A stretch of DNA of 64,000 nucleotides from Apricaphanius iberus (lineage: Eukaryota; Chordata; Actinopteri; Cyprinodontiformes; Aphaniidae). The first letter of the stretch is position 1; each line of letters begins with the position of its first letter. Location of the stretch: NCBI GenBank assembly GCA_028564705.1, contig JAPXFQ010001789.1:310001-374000 (forward strand). Direction: 5' to 3'. The notes below the pieces were generated by a model that made no database searches, was not told where the DNA came from, and saw only the letters and a program-made list of their open reading frames with translations. A program made the translations under genes and the position numbers. Positions 12,441 to 23,699 of the stretch are shown piece after piece.

Positions 12441-13437
12441 CAGTGTTGCCAACTCCTCAGTAAGGAAAGTAGCTATTGGCTGTCCCAAAAGTCGCTAGAA
12501 GTTGCTAAATGACGTCATCGCCTAATTTGCATAATTTGCGATTTGCAAATAACTGTAACGGACGCTGTAGGAGAGAGGAATAACGTCGTGGGAGAGACAA
12601 AAGTGAGTAAAAAACACCCTAAATATGTTTAGAACTACAAATGTACAAAAATAATTTCAAAATTAACAACATTTAATGATTTTAATGCTTTGTCTAGATC
12701 CACATTACACACATCAGTTTTGTCCTGTATTGTTAAATGTTATAACAGCAAATTTAATCAAAAGATTGTTCTGTAGGGTGAAATTGCTAGCTCTACAACC
12801 AACCCTCCTCCTTTATCCGGGCTTGGGACCGGCAAAGTGACCCAAAAGACACACTCTGGCAGAGTTACTTAGGTTTTTTTTTTTTTAAGTTGTTTTTTTT
12901 TTAAAGTTGTGCTGAGCTAGCTAGCAAGATCTTATGTCACAGAGAGGTAGGCTACACACACAGTGGACGAGGTGAATAAGTGACTGAGCTGCTGAGGTTG
13001 TGTGAGTCAAATGCAGTGATTTATTTGTGTGACAGCGTCACAGCAAAGAAACGTTTACATTTAAATCCCGCTCTGCAAGCCAGCGGGGGCTTTCTTTTGC
13101 GCAAGCGCATTTCATTTGCAGTCCGGACGCCGAGTGGTGAGGGTCTCCTCTCTCTCTCTCTGCTCCGCCCATAGACTGTAGATGGGACTGCTGCGCAAGG
13201 CTACTGTGAGACTGGCCGCCTGTAAGTGCTTTGGGACGGGGGAGGGGCTCACGTTGAGGACAGTAACTGCAGAACAATACGTGCTTCACGCCAGAGTCTC
13301 CAAAACACCAGATAAGTCTCCAATAACACCAGAAAAGTCGCTAGATTTGTCGCTAGTCGCTTTTTTGAAAAAAAGTCGCTATAGGGGTCTGAAAAGTCAC
13401 TAAATCTAGCGACAAAGTCGCTAAGTTGGCAACACTG
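12441..13437. mobile_element. hAT-type transposon with CAGTGTTGCCAACT ends
   Basis: The 997-bp element begins CAGTGTTGCCAACTCC and ends with the complement AGTTGGCAACACTG. It is flanked on both sides by the identical octamer ctcctgaa (12433-12440 and 13438-13445), a hAT-style 8-bp target duplication. Near both ends the motif 'gtcgcta' is repeated many times, which could be transposase-binding subterminal repeats. No complete transposase frame is visible, so it is non-autonomous. Confidence 0.85.
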
Positions 13438-13445
13438 CTCCTGAA

Positions 13446-14740
13446 GGCAGTGGTTTCATTTAGGGACCGTCACTAAATTTCCACATATCACAGAAAATAA
13501 ATCAATACCTATGTGATCTTCTGACACAGTAACCCCAAACTTTAGCCTACCATCCAGGTAGAAACTAGTGCACCATCATTGAAAATAATCAGCTACAAAC
13601 AATGTGGTTTTGTTTGTCTCTTTTGAGCTCTTTTTCTTCCTCTCATACACCTCAACGATTCTTTTTCTCTAGCAACTCACAGCCATTTTAAAACAATCCA
13701 TTGAGAACAGTTAGCCAGAACAAATGGATAATGGCGTAGCGGTACAAATAAACATTGGACAGTGTGCATGCAGACTCTCAGGATGATTGACAACAAGGAG
13801 GACCAATAGTTTAGATGATCCACCCGGAAGAAAAAGTTCCTCCACAATACCTTTAATCTCCACATCAGATTTTCTATCTTCAGTGGTTGCAATACTAAAT
13901 CTCAATTGGAGCTTTTATTTACAGTCCTAGTTTATGCCCTACAGCAAAGGGAATCGAGGCCATGAGTTTCAGTTTACAGCTAAGTCTAAAGTCTAGTCTA
14001 ATCCAGGTAGGTTCACAATCAAACGTATGTCACACATGTCTTAATAAGTAGCTTCCTTTTGCTGCATAGGAAGGAAATAGTTGATGGAACTCACCAGATT
14101 GGCTTTTACCTAATATCAGGATAATTCATTTAAACAGCTGTACCCAAGTACAAGTTGTTCAGATAGTTTAGGAATTTGCTACATTCTGGAGAAAGACCTA
14201 AACGGCCTCCCTCAGATAAAAAATTTGTAAAACTGGTTTGTATGCTCTGAAAAAACCCGGGAACCATCGAGGCTCAAACTGGCCATAAAGTTGAAAGTAT
14301 TTGAATCCCAGTGGCACAGTCCACAGTGAAGGGAGGGCTCAAGACTGTGACCAATTTGGTCTCAAATGCATCCTAGCTTCTTAATAGGGTGCATTTCCAC
14401 TATCAGAACTTGAGGGAAATTTTACGTTAACTTTATCTGACCAGGTAAATCTGTTGGCTTGCTTCTCTTAGCTATTTCGTCTCCATAAAAAAATGGGCCT
14501 TTGCAAAATTTGCTAAGACATCAGCATATTTCATCATTGATTAGCATCAAAAGGCGCCCGCAGCATCAAAATTAATGAGCTCGACAATGGTTGGGATGGT
14601 TGCTGTTTTTCTATTTGCTTTCTGGTTATAGACTATTTTACCAGCAACTTTTTCAATTTTACAAAGCCGGTAGTTTAGCGACGTCCGCTAATTTCCCTCT
14701 GAGTTAGAAACAATGAACATGAGTTAACCACAAGTCCCGC
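13446..14740. other. Unassigned AT-rich stretch
   Basis: I found no exon chain, RNA gene or paired terminal repeat. The short open frames on the minus strand at 13677-13905 overlap each other and have no recognisable domain. Confidence 0.4.
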
Positions 14741-15940
14741 TCAGCGTCTCAACCGGCCTATTTTTGAGAAACCATTTCAAGTTTAATAGGTCAAGTTTAC
14801 TGTCATGACAACTCGGGAGGGTTTGATTTAAAAAAAAAATGTTTTACTCATTAGTTTAGATGTAACTTAAGCTCGTAATTCTGAAAAATAAGGGGCATGT
14901 CCTTTTGATTGACAGGTTGCATATGAGGCGTTGGTGCTAGCGCTGGTGGCTAGCAGCTTGCTTCAGGGAAAGATGAAGCCTCGGAGACGGGTCAAAAGTC
15001 TTTGGCCATTTTGTTTCTCTGCGTCTGCAATGTTTATTCGGGTTTGGATGTTAATTGTGCAGTTATTGGACAAAGGATTGCTGCCTTATTGTTTGCCCTA
15101 ACAGACTTTCCAAGAAGTCTCTTCTCCATGTACATATTTCTTTACTTTAATTCTTGTGCTTGCTCAGCTAATTAGTTAGCAAAGTAGTTACCAATATTCT
15201 TTTTTATGCAGCAGTTCCGACCATGTTATCTGATTGGACAAGAGACATTCCAAGAGTGTTGATATTGGAGTACAACAGCACTGGAACTTTTTTCAAACAG
15301 TATCATTCCGCCATACGAGAGTTCTAATGTTTGTATTTGAAATGTTTGTGTGTAGGAAATGTTTGTGTTGCCTGGCAACAGCTTTTTCTACCTTCCTGTT
15401 TGAACTGCCCGTGATGGCGGAGCTAAATAAATGATTCAATAAACAATCAAATCATAATCTGCTGTTGCTATTTTTAAATAATAAAATTTGCTTGTAGAAT
15501 TGTTGTATTAAAGCAATATCACACGAGAGGGAATGCTGTTGTGCCAAATATCAGCACTGGTGTGATTATTGACTAAGTCACACCAGTGCCGATATTCGGC
15601 ACAACAGCACTTCCTTCTCGTGTAATATTGCTTAAATTTACAACTTAGAAGGTAGTAGTGTTCTGGCTAAAAGCTAATCTCCGATAGCCTCGGTTAGCTC
15701 CGTAAACTTATAGCTACATCGGCTCAGAGTGTCAATCATCCGCCCCCATCCTCATAGCCCCTCTCTCCTCTCCACTCTGCCCATTTTTTTATTTATTTTC
15801 CGGTCGTGAAGAGATGCGTCATTCATCCAAGATAGCAACAGTGGGAGCTGCCCAGTTAGCTTAATTTCAGCTCCTCAGAAATCGACGGGCAATGTCACAG
15901 AGGCTCTACCCATCATATAAAATGTCTGTAGTATATACCC
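14741..15940 (+). repeat. Dispersed fish repeat, copy C
   Basis: This block is homologous to 35460-37590. Shared landmarks are 'gcgctggtggctagc' versus 'agcgctagcgcagc', 'tgcaatgtttattcg', 'ggatgttaattgtgcag' and 'ttattggacaaa'. Further on come 'catcggctcagagtgtcaat' and 'gtcacagaggct'. Here the 'ggatgttaattgtgcag' site is uninterrupted, so this copy serves as the empty site for the hAT insertion in the other copy. It is a multi-copy repeat of unknown class with no protein frame I recognise. Confidence 0.6.
15512..15631. mobile_element. Foldback (hairpin) MITE
   Basis: A near-perfect palindrome: the left arm agcaatatcacacgag...gcactggtgtgatta is mirrored by the right arm ...tcacaccagtgccgatatt...cgtgtaatattgct around a short loop at about 15571-15577. 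TTAA occurs immediately at each end (15508-15511 and 15632-15635), suggesting a TTAA target duplication. RNA or single-stranded DNA from here would form one long stem. It sits inside dispersed repeat copy C. Confidence 0.75.
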
Positions 15941-18291
15941 CAAAATACACTTCTAATGCACCTAAAAAAAGGCTCTGCGACAGGTCAAAACCAATCAGAG
16001 ATGGTGCAGGTGGACACCTCTCTAATTGGCAGTGGTCAAGATAGTCAGAGGTGAGCAGGCTAGGCTAGTCAGATAATCAGAGTGGATGTAGTGGGAATGA
16101 GGAGAGAAAATGAAAATCTTGCGATGTTATTTTAAAATAAAATTCTCAACATAAGCCCAGAACAATGTAAAAATCACTCCCAGTGTTCTAACTTGGCACC
16201 ACCAAACCAGATTATGTTTAAAGTAAACCTTGTCAGTGATTCTGACCTTGTATTACAGCAAATCTGCAGGGTTTCATAGCCCCATATCTGTTACAGGAAT
16301 CCCTGAAGACCAGTATAAAATATTTCAGTAAAGTCTTGTTTCTTTTAGCTGCAAAGCAGTTTACTGTGACTCAAAACTGCCACTCCTGCTTACAAGGTCT
16401 CAGGTCACAAAGCTGCAGACTAGCAACTTCTTAACATGCCCAGTTGCATCAGAAAGCATCACTGTCCTATTTAGGGCTGCTGCTGCCACAGAAAGTTCTA
16501 ACCACGGTTCACCCAGCCAGAGCCGCTAGACCTTAACTTCGCTGACTGTGTGTGGGGAGGGAGTTTATTTTATAAAACAGGATGTAAAATAAATGAACTG
16601 GCAGAATGAGATACAGATTCGTTGATGTAGATTCTCAGTCATCGAAGACATGATAGTCTTGAGAGTTTAAATGAAGACAACTGGCCCAGACTTTTCTTCT
16701 TGGCTTGAAAAGACGAAAAGAAAAGTCCAGTTTATTTCATTTAAATGCTCCAGACGAGCTACAAATTCCTTAGTTTTAGATTATTTCTGCCCTCTGGATG
16801 ATAAACAGAAAAAATTGTGTAACTCTACTAGAAAGTCCATCCTTCATTGGTATTTAAACAGTGCCTCATGGTTCTGAATGTCACTAATTATTATTTAGTA
16901 TTCAAACTCTGCTGAGAAACACTTAGTTTCAGTCTGAGTATTTTGGTTAATACCCTGCGAACAAACTGGATTGTTTTGTAAATGAATTGCTCTCTTGTGA
17001 TAACTAAGGTTTATACTGCACCCATCTGGAGACCCTGTTCGCCTACAGGTTGCTTCTAGAGTCTCAACATTTCACTGCATTTTAAATCAAAGCAAATCCA
17101 CTGCATATAGATAAACCACTGGCACATATTTAGTTTCATTGCCAAGCTTTTACGGTTTTGGGGGTGACACATTTAGATATCTGTGGTGTTTCTGTCTTAT
17201 GACAACTGCAGATATCAAGGAAACGCTGACATCAGTTGAGATGCAGCCTCCCGTTGCCACTAAATACATCTTGTATTAAATACTACTGTGTGCTTTTCAG
17301 TGACATTAGCATTGTATTGATCTCTGTTTTTTCCCCCTCTTTCTGCAGGTATAGAAACAAAATCCAAAAATGTATTATTTATATTTGTTACTTCATCTCT
17401 CTTTCCATCCCCACCTCCCTTTCTTTTCCAACTCCATCTCCGTTACGATTGATATTGTCTTTTTTTTTTACCAAATGGGGCATTGTAGTAAAAGTTGTAA
17501 AGCTCGAATTGTGAAAGAAAATCTGTTGGGCTTTTTTTTTTTTTTTGTACCCAGGCAGTTCTGATTGCTTTACTCCATTGCAGGAAACAAATAAAAAAGT
17601 GACTGCTCTGTAGTTTTTATTTTTCCTTTTTTCCAGCCTGACATCCAAAAAACTTTAACTGTTAAACTTGGTAACCATGTGTGTTATAAAAAATAGGGGA
17701 ATGGGGCTCTGTAAGAGACATTTTTAGCCATCTGTCGCAAATGTTACATAACCATTAGTAAAAGATCACTATAAACTTAAGAAATTTTTCTTGATTCATA
17801 AAGAACCACCATAATATTTCTATTTTTTGGTTTTCACTTCTTAAGCCCTTGCCTGTTTTTTTCCGAATTTGGCATACCTACACTCTGGAAGACTTTTTAC
17901 AGCTTGTAAAAGGTCTAAAATGTTCAAATTGGTCTCATATAATAGGGAGGTCTACGGAGATACTGTGAATGTTTCTCAAGAAAATCATAGTGGGTATGAG
18001 TAATAAAGTTTGAAAGACAGATAATATGAATATGAATTCTGCCTGAAAAAAATACACATTAGCATCTTGCTTTCATCTAAAGAAATAAAAGCAAATAAAC
18101 ATCATAAATAGTAACTACTTGCTGTTATTGACTTTAGACCAAATGTTGGTGTCCGTAATAACAATTAATTGAAAGTTGAAAGGTAAATGTTAGTCAAGGA
18201 GGCGTGCCCCAAAAAATGGGAAGGAGAAAAGAAAGAAATGAAAAACTTAAAAGGTAAGAATAAAATGGATGGATCAATCTTCCTGATTCTA

Positions 18292-18295
<4 letters not shown>

Positions 18296-18338
<43 letters not shown>
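18296..18338. repeat. (TA)n microsatellite
   Basis: About 43 bp of uninterrupted alternating TA. It is likely length-polymorphic and prone to cruciform extrusion. Confidence 0.95.
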
Positions 18339-18341
<3 letters not shown>

Positions 18342-18489
18342 GCAATTGATGAAAAAAAATCTACAATTTTCAACCTAATTAACAGAAAAATAGAATTAAA
18401 GATATTTTTACTTTTAATTTCATTCTATTGTGAAAATTCAAAGCAATTCAATAAAAAAAAATGTGTATAATTTTTTGTCGGGAGGCAGT

Positions 18490-18810
18490 AATACTGGTAG
18501 TGGGCTGATACTGTTCTGATGTACTGATATCGGTATTGGTTAGTTAACAGATACCATGAACCGATACATAAAATGTGGAATCTGCAATAATTTCACTCAA
18601 AAATATATTTTACATCAAATTTTAGTTTTGTGGTCCTTGTTGTAAAAAAAAAAAAATTTAATCTAATTCTCCATCATGTGTTGTAACAAGCAAAGAAAAA
18701 AACATGTCTTTTAATTCTTGGGATTTTTGTATTTATTTTTTATTTTGTGTGTATCGGTGTTGGTACTCGATACCAGCAATTACTTAGTTACAGTGGCAGA
18801 TCCCTGTTAT
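18490..18810. repeat. Dispersed repeat related to 52872-53110
   Basis: The phrases 'gatatcggtattggttagttaac', 'cgatacataaaatgtggaa', 'ttttagttttgtggtc' and 'catcatgtgttgtaacaa' recur with changes at 52880-53090 ('gatactggtattggg', 'ccgatacaataaacag', 'aaaatgtggaaactc', 'ttttagttttgtggtcatt', 'catcatttgttgtagcaa'). The cgatac-rich ends resemble the subterminal repeats of non-autonomous hAT elements, but no target duplication was found. Confidence 0.5.
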
Positions 18811-19925
18811 AGATGGATAAGCATCTCACTATTAAAGCTTACACATCAATATGTTAAAATTATATAGTCTTATTTATTAGCTTTAATTTAATATTAGTCT
18901 CAAATCCCTAAAGCCATTGTTCTATTAAAAGTCATGCATGACAGGAATTCCTTATCAAACATATTTAGTCTTACAATCATAATGTAAACATTTCCATTTC
19001 AAATAAAATTTTATTGCTTCTGGTCACTAAAAAATCAAATATTGCACTATTAATGATCTAATATTAAACTAAGAAAACAAACACACACAAACAGCGACTT
19101 TTATGACTTAAAGGGGTTTTCCAAAGCGTTAGAGGTTAGCTGTGTTCCTCTCTCTACCATCTCGTCATCACTCCGTTGCACAATACAGACTCACCTCTAT
19201 ATTAGATGGAGGCTACTAGAGTTTTATAGAGATAAACAAGAACTGGTTGGAAACAAAATATTCTAACCAGGGGAATTAACAAGACTAAATTCTGTTGAGA
19301 GTTTTTAATAGTAAAGACTTAAATATTGTAAAGCTCTAACAACTGAAGAAGATGAACCGCTACCTGATTTTTGCCCAGTTCTACCCTTAGATTCCTACCC
19401 ATCTGCAGGGCGAGTCAACAGAAAATCTGCTGTTAAAAGGAGGTGAAGACTGGAGATGATGTGGGAGAGGAACTGACCCAACATCAATTTTATGGACCAA
19501 ATCTGGATGCAGTCATGTAGTGTGACCCGAAGGGCAAAGTTGTTTTGGCAACAGCTGATGAAAAAGATACAATAGCATCAGAGAGACATTTACTTTATTC
19601 GTAATATTATAAACATAATAGTAAAAACAGCTCTGGGAATAACACACAAGATAGTTAGCGATTACAATCACATAATTAATAAAACAAATTTTAAAAAATT
19701 AGATAATCTTATATTTAAGACTAAACTACGGTAAATAATAAAGCGTTTTATCAAAATAGTCATAAAATAAATAAAACTAATTTAGAGCTGCAAATATTAC
19801 ATGACCTTAGAAACAAATAACTTACATATTTGGATAAAAATCTATTGGAGTAAATTTGTTTTAATTAATAAAGAACAGCCATTTTATTTCTGTTTGTAGT
19901 TTTCAGGATAAAGAATATTACTAAC

Positions 19926-20260
19926 CCTGCAGGTGGAATGGGTTCTATATCATTTGTAACAAAGTCCTCCAATGGTGGTGGGGCCTTACTGATTTCGCCT
20001 AATAAATAAGTAGACGAATTTAAAGTACTACCAAAAGATTATATGCATTATTAAGAATTTAGTGTAAAGAAATTCTGGTTTTAATGAGACTATATTTCTT
20101 GAATAGATTGGCTCAGAAATGTAACCCTCAGAATTCTTCTATTAGTGCCACCTACTGGTATGTTTGCAATATCAAACTTCCTCTCACCGGAGTTTTCCAG
20201 GGAGTTTGATGGTTCAGTTTGTTTAATTGTTCGGACAAATCCTGTAGCACAAACTTTGGA
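19926..20260 (-). CDS. Two exon-like blocks of an unidentified minus-strand gene
   Basis: Block 1 (20188-20260) follows an acceptor-like tttttag and ends at the donor gtgaga. Block 2 (19926-19998) follows tttattag and ends at gttagt. Both are 73 nt. Spliced together they stay open in one phase-consistent frame (block 1 ends with one base, block 2 needs one base). The product includes FVRTIKQTEPSNSLEN and then APPPLEDFVTNDIEPIPPA, acidic and proline-rich. No other frame joins the two without a stop. I do not recognise the protein, and no convincing first or last exon was found. A downstream block near 19345-19620 has several open frames on both strands and may belong to it or to something else. 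Confidence 0.35.
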
Positions 20261-21589
20261 CTAAAAAGTTGATCCGATTCAGTCTAACCTAATGGTGCGG
20301 AAAAAAAAAAATAAAGTGTTTTATATTTGAATACATAAGCTCCTTCAAAGTTATCTTTAGTATTGTAAATAAAAACAACTAGCAGATTTCAAATAATTTA
20401 ATTAGTTGAGAAGAAATAAAAGTTATATCCCAAGCAAGATTTCCTTCTGTGTGTCTAAACTATGATCAAACACAACAGTGTGTAATGACTGCCAGATTTG
20501 TAGAATCAGTAATTTCCTTAAAAACGATGAGCAGCCGAGCTCCGTAAAGCCTCTATTTATGTACCCACAGTAAAGGGATAAATTAGTTCTCATCTCCACC
20601 ATCCACCATAGGTGAAGAGAGGCTCTATGGAGCGCAGTGGCCAAACGACGTATCAGTTCAAGCTGTTGGCTGAGGGCGCTGAGTCAGCGCTCCCTGAAGC
20701 CGGCAGCACGTATAGCAAACAAGCGCAGAGAGCCTAGTGCTAGCATTGATGCTAATTAGCTTCGGAGTGAACTACCTCAGCTTTTTTTTCTTTATTCACG
20801 GTGTGTTTAAAACATGTAGGTTATAACTTATGGCTTTAAATCACTTCGACGTTGTGTCCTCCAAAGTGCGATATACGGATTTCAGCTTCTCTGTTTCTCT
20901 CAGTATGCTTCTGTGTGGCACCATAGACACACAAGATAAGCTCAAATCGCCACGGGGCGGGACGAGTGTATCTCAGAGAGGGAAGGTGTCTCTGTAAGAC
21001 AATGGATAAGATGTATTGCTGTCAGCAAATCACAAAATTCAAATGCAGTATCCCACGATTAACATGAACGGCAGCACTAACGTTTTTAGACCAAAAAATT
21101 TCGAATTTAATAAGATTACACAAAAATGTCAAAAAACGCCCTGAAACTGAAAGATTGCATTGGTAAAGAGCCATTTAGACAGTTTTTAAGCAAAAAAAAT
21201 TTTTTGGTGGGGTTTAGTTACACAACTACAAATCTTACTCGCACTTCTGTGAGTGCAGCAATCAAACATCTCTTAGTAATCTCATTCTCTAATACAAACT
21301 TTGAATAATTATTATTTAAAACATCTGATGTTTTGTCGCTTTTTTCATTATTTCAGTTATTGATGGATTAATTTATCCAGTTTTCTGTTAGGCACAGCAG
21401 CCTGGCTGTGGATGAAGTATGAAGATGGTTGAGTTTGTGTCATTAAAATCTCCTGCTTTATGTTTTTATCTAGACTTATTTAGTCCTGTAATTAACTTTA
21501 CCCATCTGTTTTTTTTCATAGTGAATTCATCAGAGCTGGAGGTTAAATGAAAAAAAAGCATCTTAGGAATGTAGTCAAAGTATTTACTC

Positions 21590-21595
21590 TTTATT
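21590..21595 (-). terminator. Candidate il22 poly(A) signal
   Basis: AATAAA on the minus strand about 330 nt after the il22 stop codon, giving a plausible 3' UTR that contains the AU-rich cluster. No closer AATAAA was seen on this strand. Transcript ends cannot be determined from DNA alone. Confidence 0.45.
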
Positions 21596-21786
21596 TTAAA
21601 CATTTCATCAATAAAACTTGTAGCAAGCAGTTCAATGAGCACATCCAAGTAGTTTAATATTAAAATACTGTAACCGTTTTATATAAAAACCATCGATAAT
21701 ATGGCAACAATATAATAAACACCAGAGCCTTTTCGGCTCCGCTATTCAACATTCAGATCAATAAACTGATCAAAGACATATCAGTA

Positions 21787-21897
21787 TAAATATTTTTACG
21801 TGACTAATAGAACATTTTTTTAATATGATCTGAAATTAAATAGGTAAATAAATAAAAGTACAAAAGTTGCTGCTATAAAAGTTTAAATAAAATAAAT
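21787..21897 (-). promoter_or_regulatory. AU-rich elements in the il22 3' UTR
   Basis: Just downstream of the il22 stop, the minus strand carries at least six ATTTA pentamers, including an overlapping ATTTATTTA nonamer at 21845-21853. Such clusters are the classic decay signals of short-lived cytokine mRNAs, bound by TTP/ZFP36-type proteins. That they act in this gene is inference from position and family. Confidence 0.7.
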
Positions 21898-21923
21898 ATG
21901 TTTGGAAGGAAGCACTCGAGGAA

Positions 21924-23095
21924 TCAGTTTTGGCCGCCATCGGTGGCGTTGGTGGAGGGTTCGCAGTAATCATGCAGGTACGTAAAAAGGATGTCGATCT
22001 CTCCCACGGCTTTGTTGATGCCGCGCTCACCCTCCATCTGAAACAAAACGACAGAGAAAACGTTTATTGGATCAGTTAAAGATTTGGTGATTCCGTCCAA
22101 TAAATGTTAGCTCTTCATGGGTTAATACATTTTAGAAATAGTCTCCAAACTAAAGCCTGTTTTTAATGTGTTGTGGGGGGGTTTCTAGTAGCTTAATAAA
22201 CTTGCCGTTTTTGAATGATAATAAAGAAATCAGAGCATCATCTGAGCTCACCTTCTCCAGCTTCCTGCGAAACTCGACAGCCTGATGATGATCGTGGTAA
22301 TGAGTGAGGTTCTGCAGACAAGCGACAGGTTCAGGTTAGCAGCCGTTATCGGTTTGATCTTTTTGTCTGAGCGTGGAACCGCAGCAAGTCGTTATCAGTG
22401 CATGAATCAACCACACAGACATTAAAAAATGGTTTCATGATTACTCTCCCAGATATCATGTACAGTATTCAGACTCAGAGTGCAGTTTGGCTTTTAGCTT
22501 ATAGCAAGGGAACACTTACGCAGCCATGGCTCTGCAGGTCTTCGCTGACGCGGTGCAGGTCAGTCTTCAGCTGGTGCATCCTGGGATGCTCCTCTCTGTA
22601 CTTGTGCAGGATGCTGTTCAAGTAGAAGTTGAGGATGTTGGCATGGAGGCAGCAGATCTCCATGTGGCTCTGGAAGAGGACGAGATGTTAGTAAACACTT
22701 TGTTCTTCAGTAAATATTCAGCTCTGATAGAAATCTCCGTTAAATTGATGTTTGGACAGACTCACCTGGTCAGTGTTGGCTTTGGGCATCAGTCTGATAC
22801 TGGTGTCCTCCTCCAGCTCTTTTCTCTGAGCCTGAAGAGAGAAATCAACACCTCAGATTAAACCCAAAGCCTGGATATCGAGTCAATTGGCCCAAACAAG
22901 ATTTATTTTTTTGAATGAACTCACATGCTGGGACAGTTCCCGTACGGCCTGGTGGGTCTTTGGGTCTCTCAGCGGCGAGGAGATGTGCACGGGGTGCGAC
23001 ACCACCTGCCCAGTCCAGCAAATCAGAAACAGGAGGGCGAGAGCGACGCCAGCCGATCGGAGGAAGGAGAAGATTGTTGCATTGTCGAGCTTCAT
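21924..23095 (-). CDS. il22: Interleukin-22 precursor (5 exons)
   Basis: Exons on the minus strand are 23095-22925, 22831-22766, 22669-22520, 22311-22252 and 22037-21924 (with stop). All four introns are phase 0 with GT/AG ends, giving 186 residues. Residues 1-33 are a hydrophobic signal peptide. The family signature [14 protein letters not shown] lies at 83-96. Exon 3 ends LQSHGC, and the last exon carries [16 protein letters not shown], close to the KAIGELDLLF helix of mammalian IL-22. Four cysteines remain in the mature chain (C85, C86, C129, C174), enough for the two disulphides of the fold. NxT glycosylation sites are at N130 and N179. IL-22 is a secreted IL-10-family cytokine acting through IL22RA1/IL10R2 and STAT3 on epithelia. 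The paralogue IL-26 is the main alternative, but the CLHAN motif and the position next to mdm1 favour IL-22. Confidence 0.93.
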
Positions 23096-23272
23096 GTTGC
23101 AGACCGATGAGCGATGTTGATCCGTTTCCTAGAGAGCAGAGACCTTTGAGCTGAAAGAAAGAAGCAGAAACGTGTTAAAGGTGAAAGAGGAAGCAAGCTG
23201 CTGCTGCTGCTGAGAGAGTGTCACAAACCTGTCAGCAGGTGCTGTTGTGAAGATGCTGGAGCGTCTCGGCCC

Positions 23273-23278
23273 TTTATA
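23273..23278 (-). promoter_or_regulatory. Candidate il22 TATA box
   Basis: TATAAA on the minus strand, 178 nt upstream of the il22 ATG, followed by GGGCCGAG. It predicts transcription start near 23245 and a 5' UTR of about 150 nt without an intron. Just upstream are a GC-rich box (ccgcccccac, 23291-23300) and, at 23397-23406, ggaaattacc, a weak NF-kB-like match. Confidence 0.6.
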
Positions 23279-23510
23279 CAGATCAACCCTCCGCCCCCAC
23301 TTGAAGAATCTAGGACAACCGAAAAACCCCAGCACACACTCACTCACACACACACAGGTCAGCGCTGGTCGACTGTCTTTACTGTCAACACAAAGAGGAA
23401 ATTACCTGTCAGTCAAGGTGTGGAGACGTCATCCATTTGTCTAAAAATAATTTTATTATAATACTTCTGTGTATAATTTCCTCTTTGGGTGTTTTGTGTG
23501 CGTGTGTTTA

Positions 23511-23544
23511 ATGTGTGTGTGTGTGTGTGTATGTGTGTGTGTGT
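23511..23544. repeat. (GT)n microsatellite upstream of il22
   Basis: Interrupted run of GT dinucleotides with one 'at' break, about 240 bp upstream of the proposed TATA box. Such tracts can be polymorphic and may form Z-DNA. Confidence 0.9.
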
Positions 23545-23699
23545 CCGATTAAGTGCGCACGGATGAGTTCCCTGGTGGGTCCAAAACTGGAAGTGACTGA
23601 TTATTTCCCTGAGAGGGAAGAAAACACCACAGCGGCTCCGCTTACATGTTAGAGTAGTTATTGTTATATTATGCAACACAAACTTTATGGTTTCATTCA

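Larger units (their letters stand above)
15941..19340. other. AT-rich stretch without a recognised gene
   Basis: The region contains short open frames only, polypyrimidine runs (17330-17560), a (TA) microsatellite and a repeat fragment near 18500-18800. Nothing here forms a spliceable chain that I can support. Confidence 0.4.

Noticed and set aside
1..21900. il26 and ifng expected to the left of il22 by conserved gene order
   Set aside because: I looked for the IL-26 GIYKAISELDIL-type last exon and for interferon-gamma blocks on both strands and recognised none. They may lie beyond the window, be lost, or be too diverged for reading by eye.
22398..23154. Several plus-strand open frames of 61-111 codons
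   Set aside because: They are antisense shadows of il22 exons. The minus-strand exons splice in phase with correct signals and give an IL-22-like protein.
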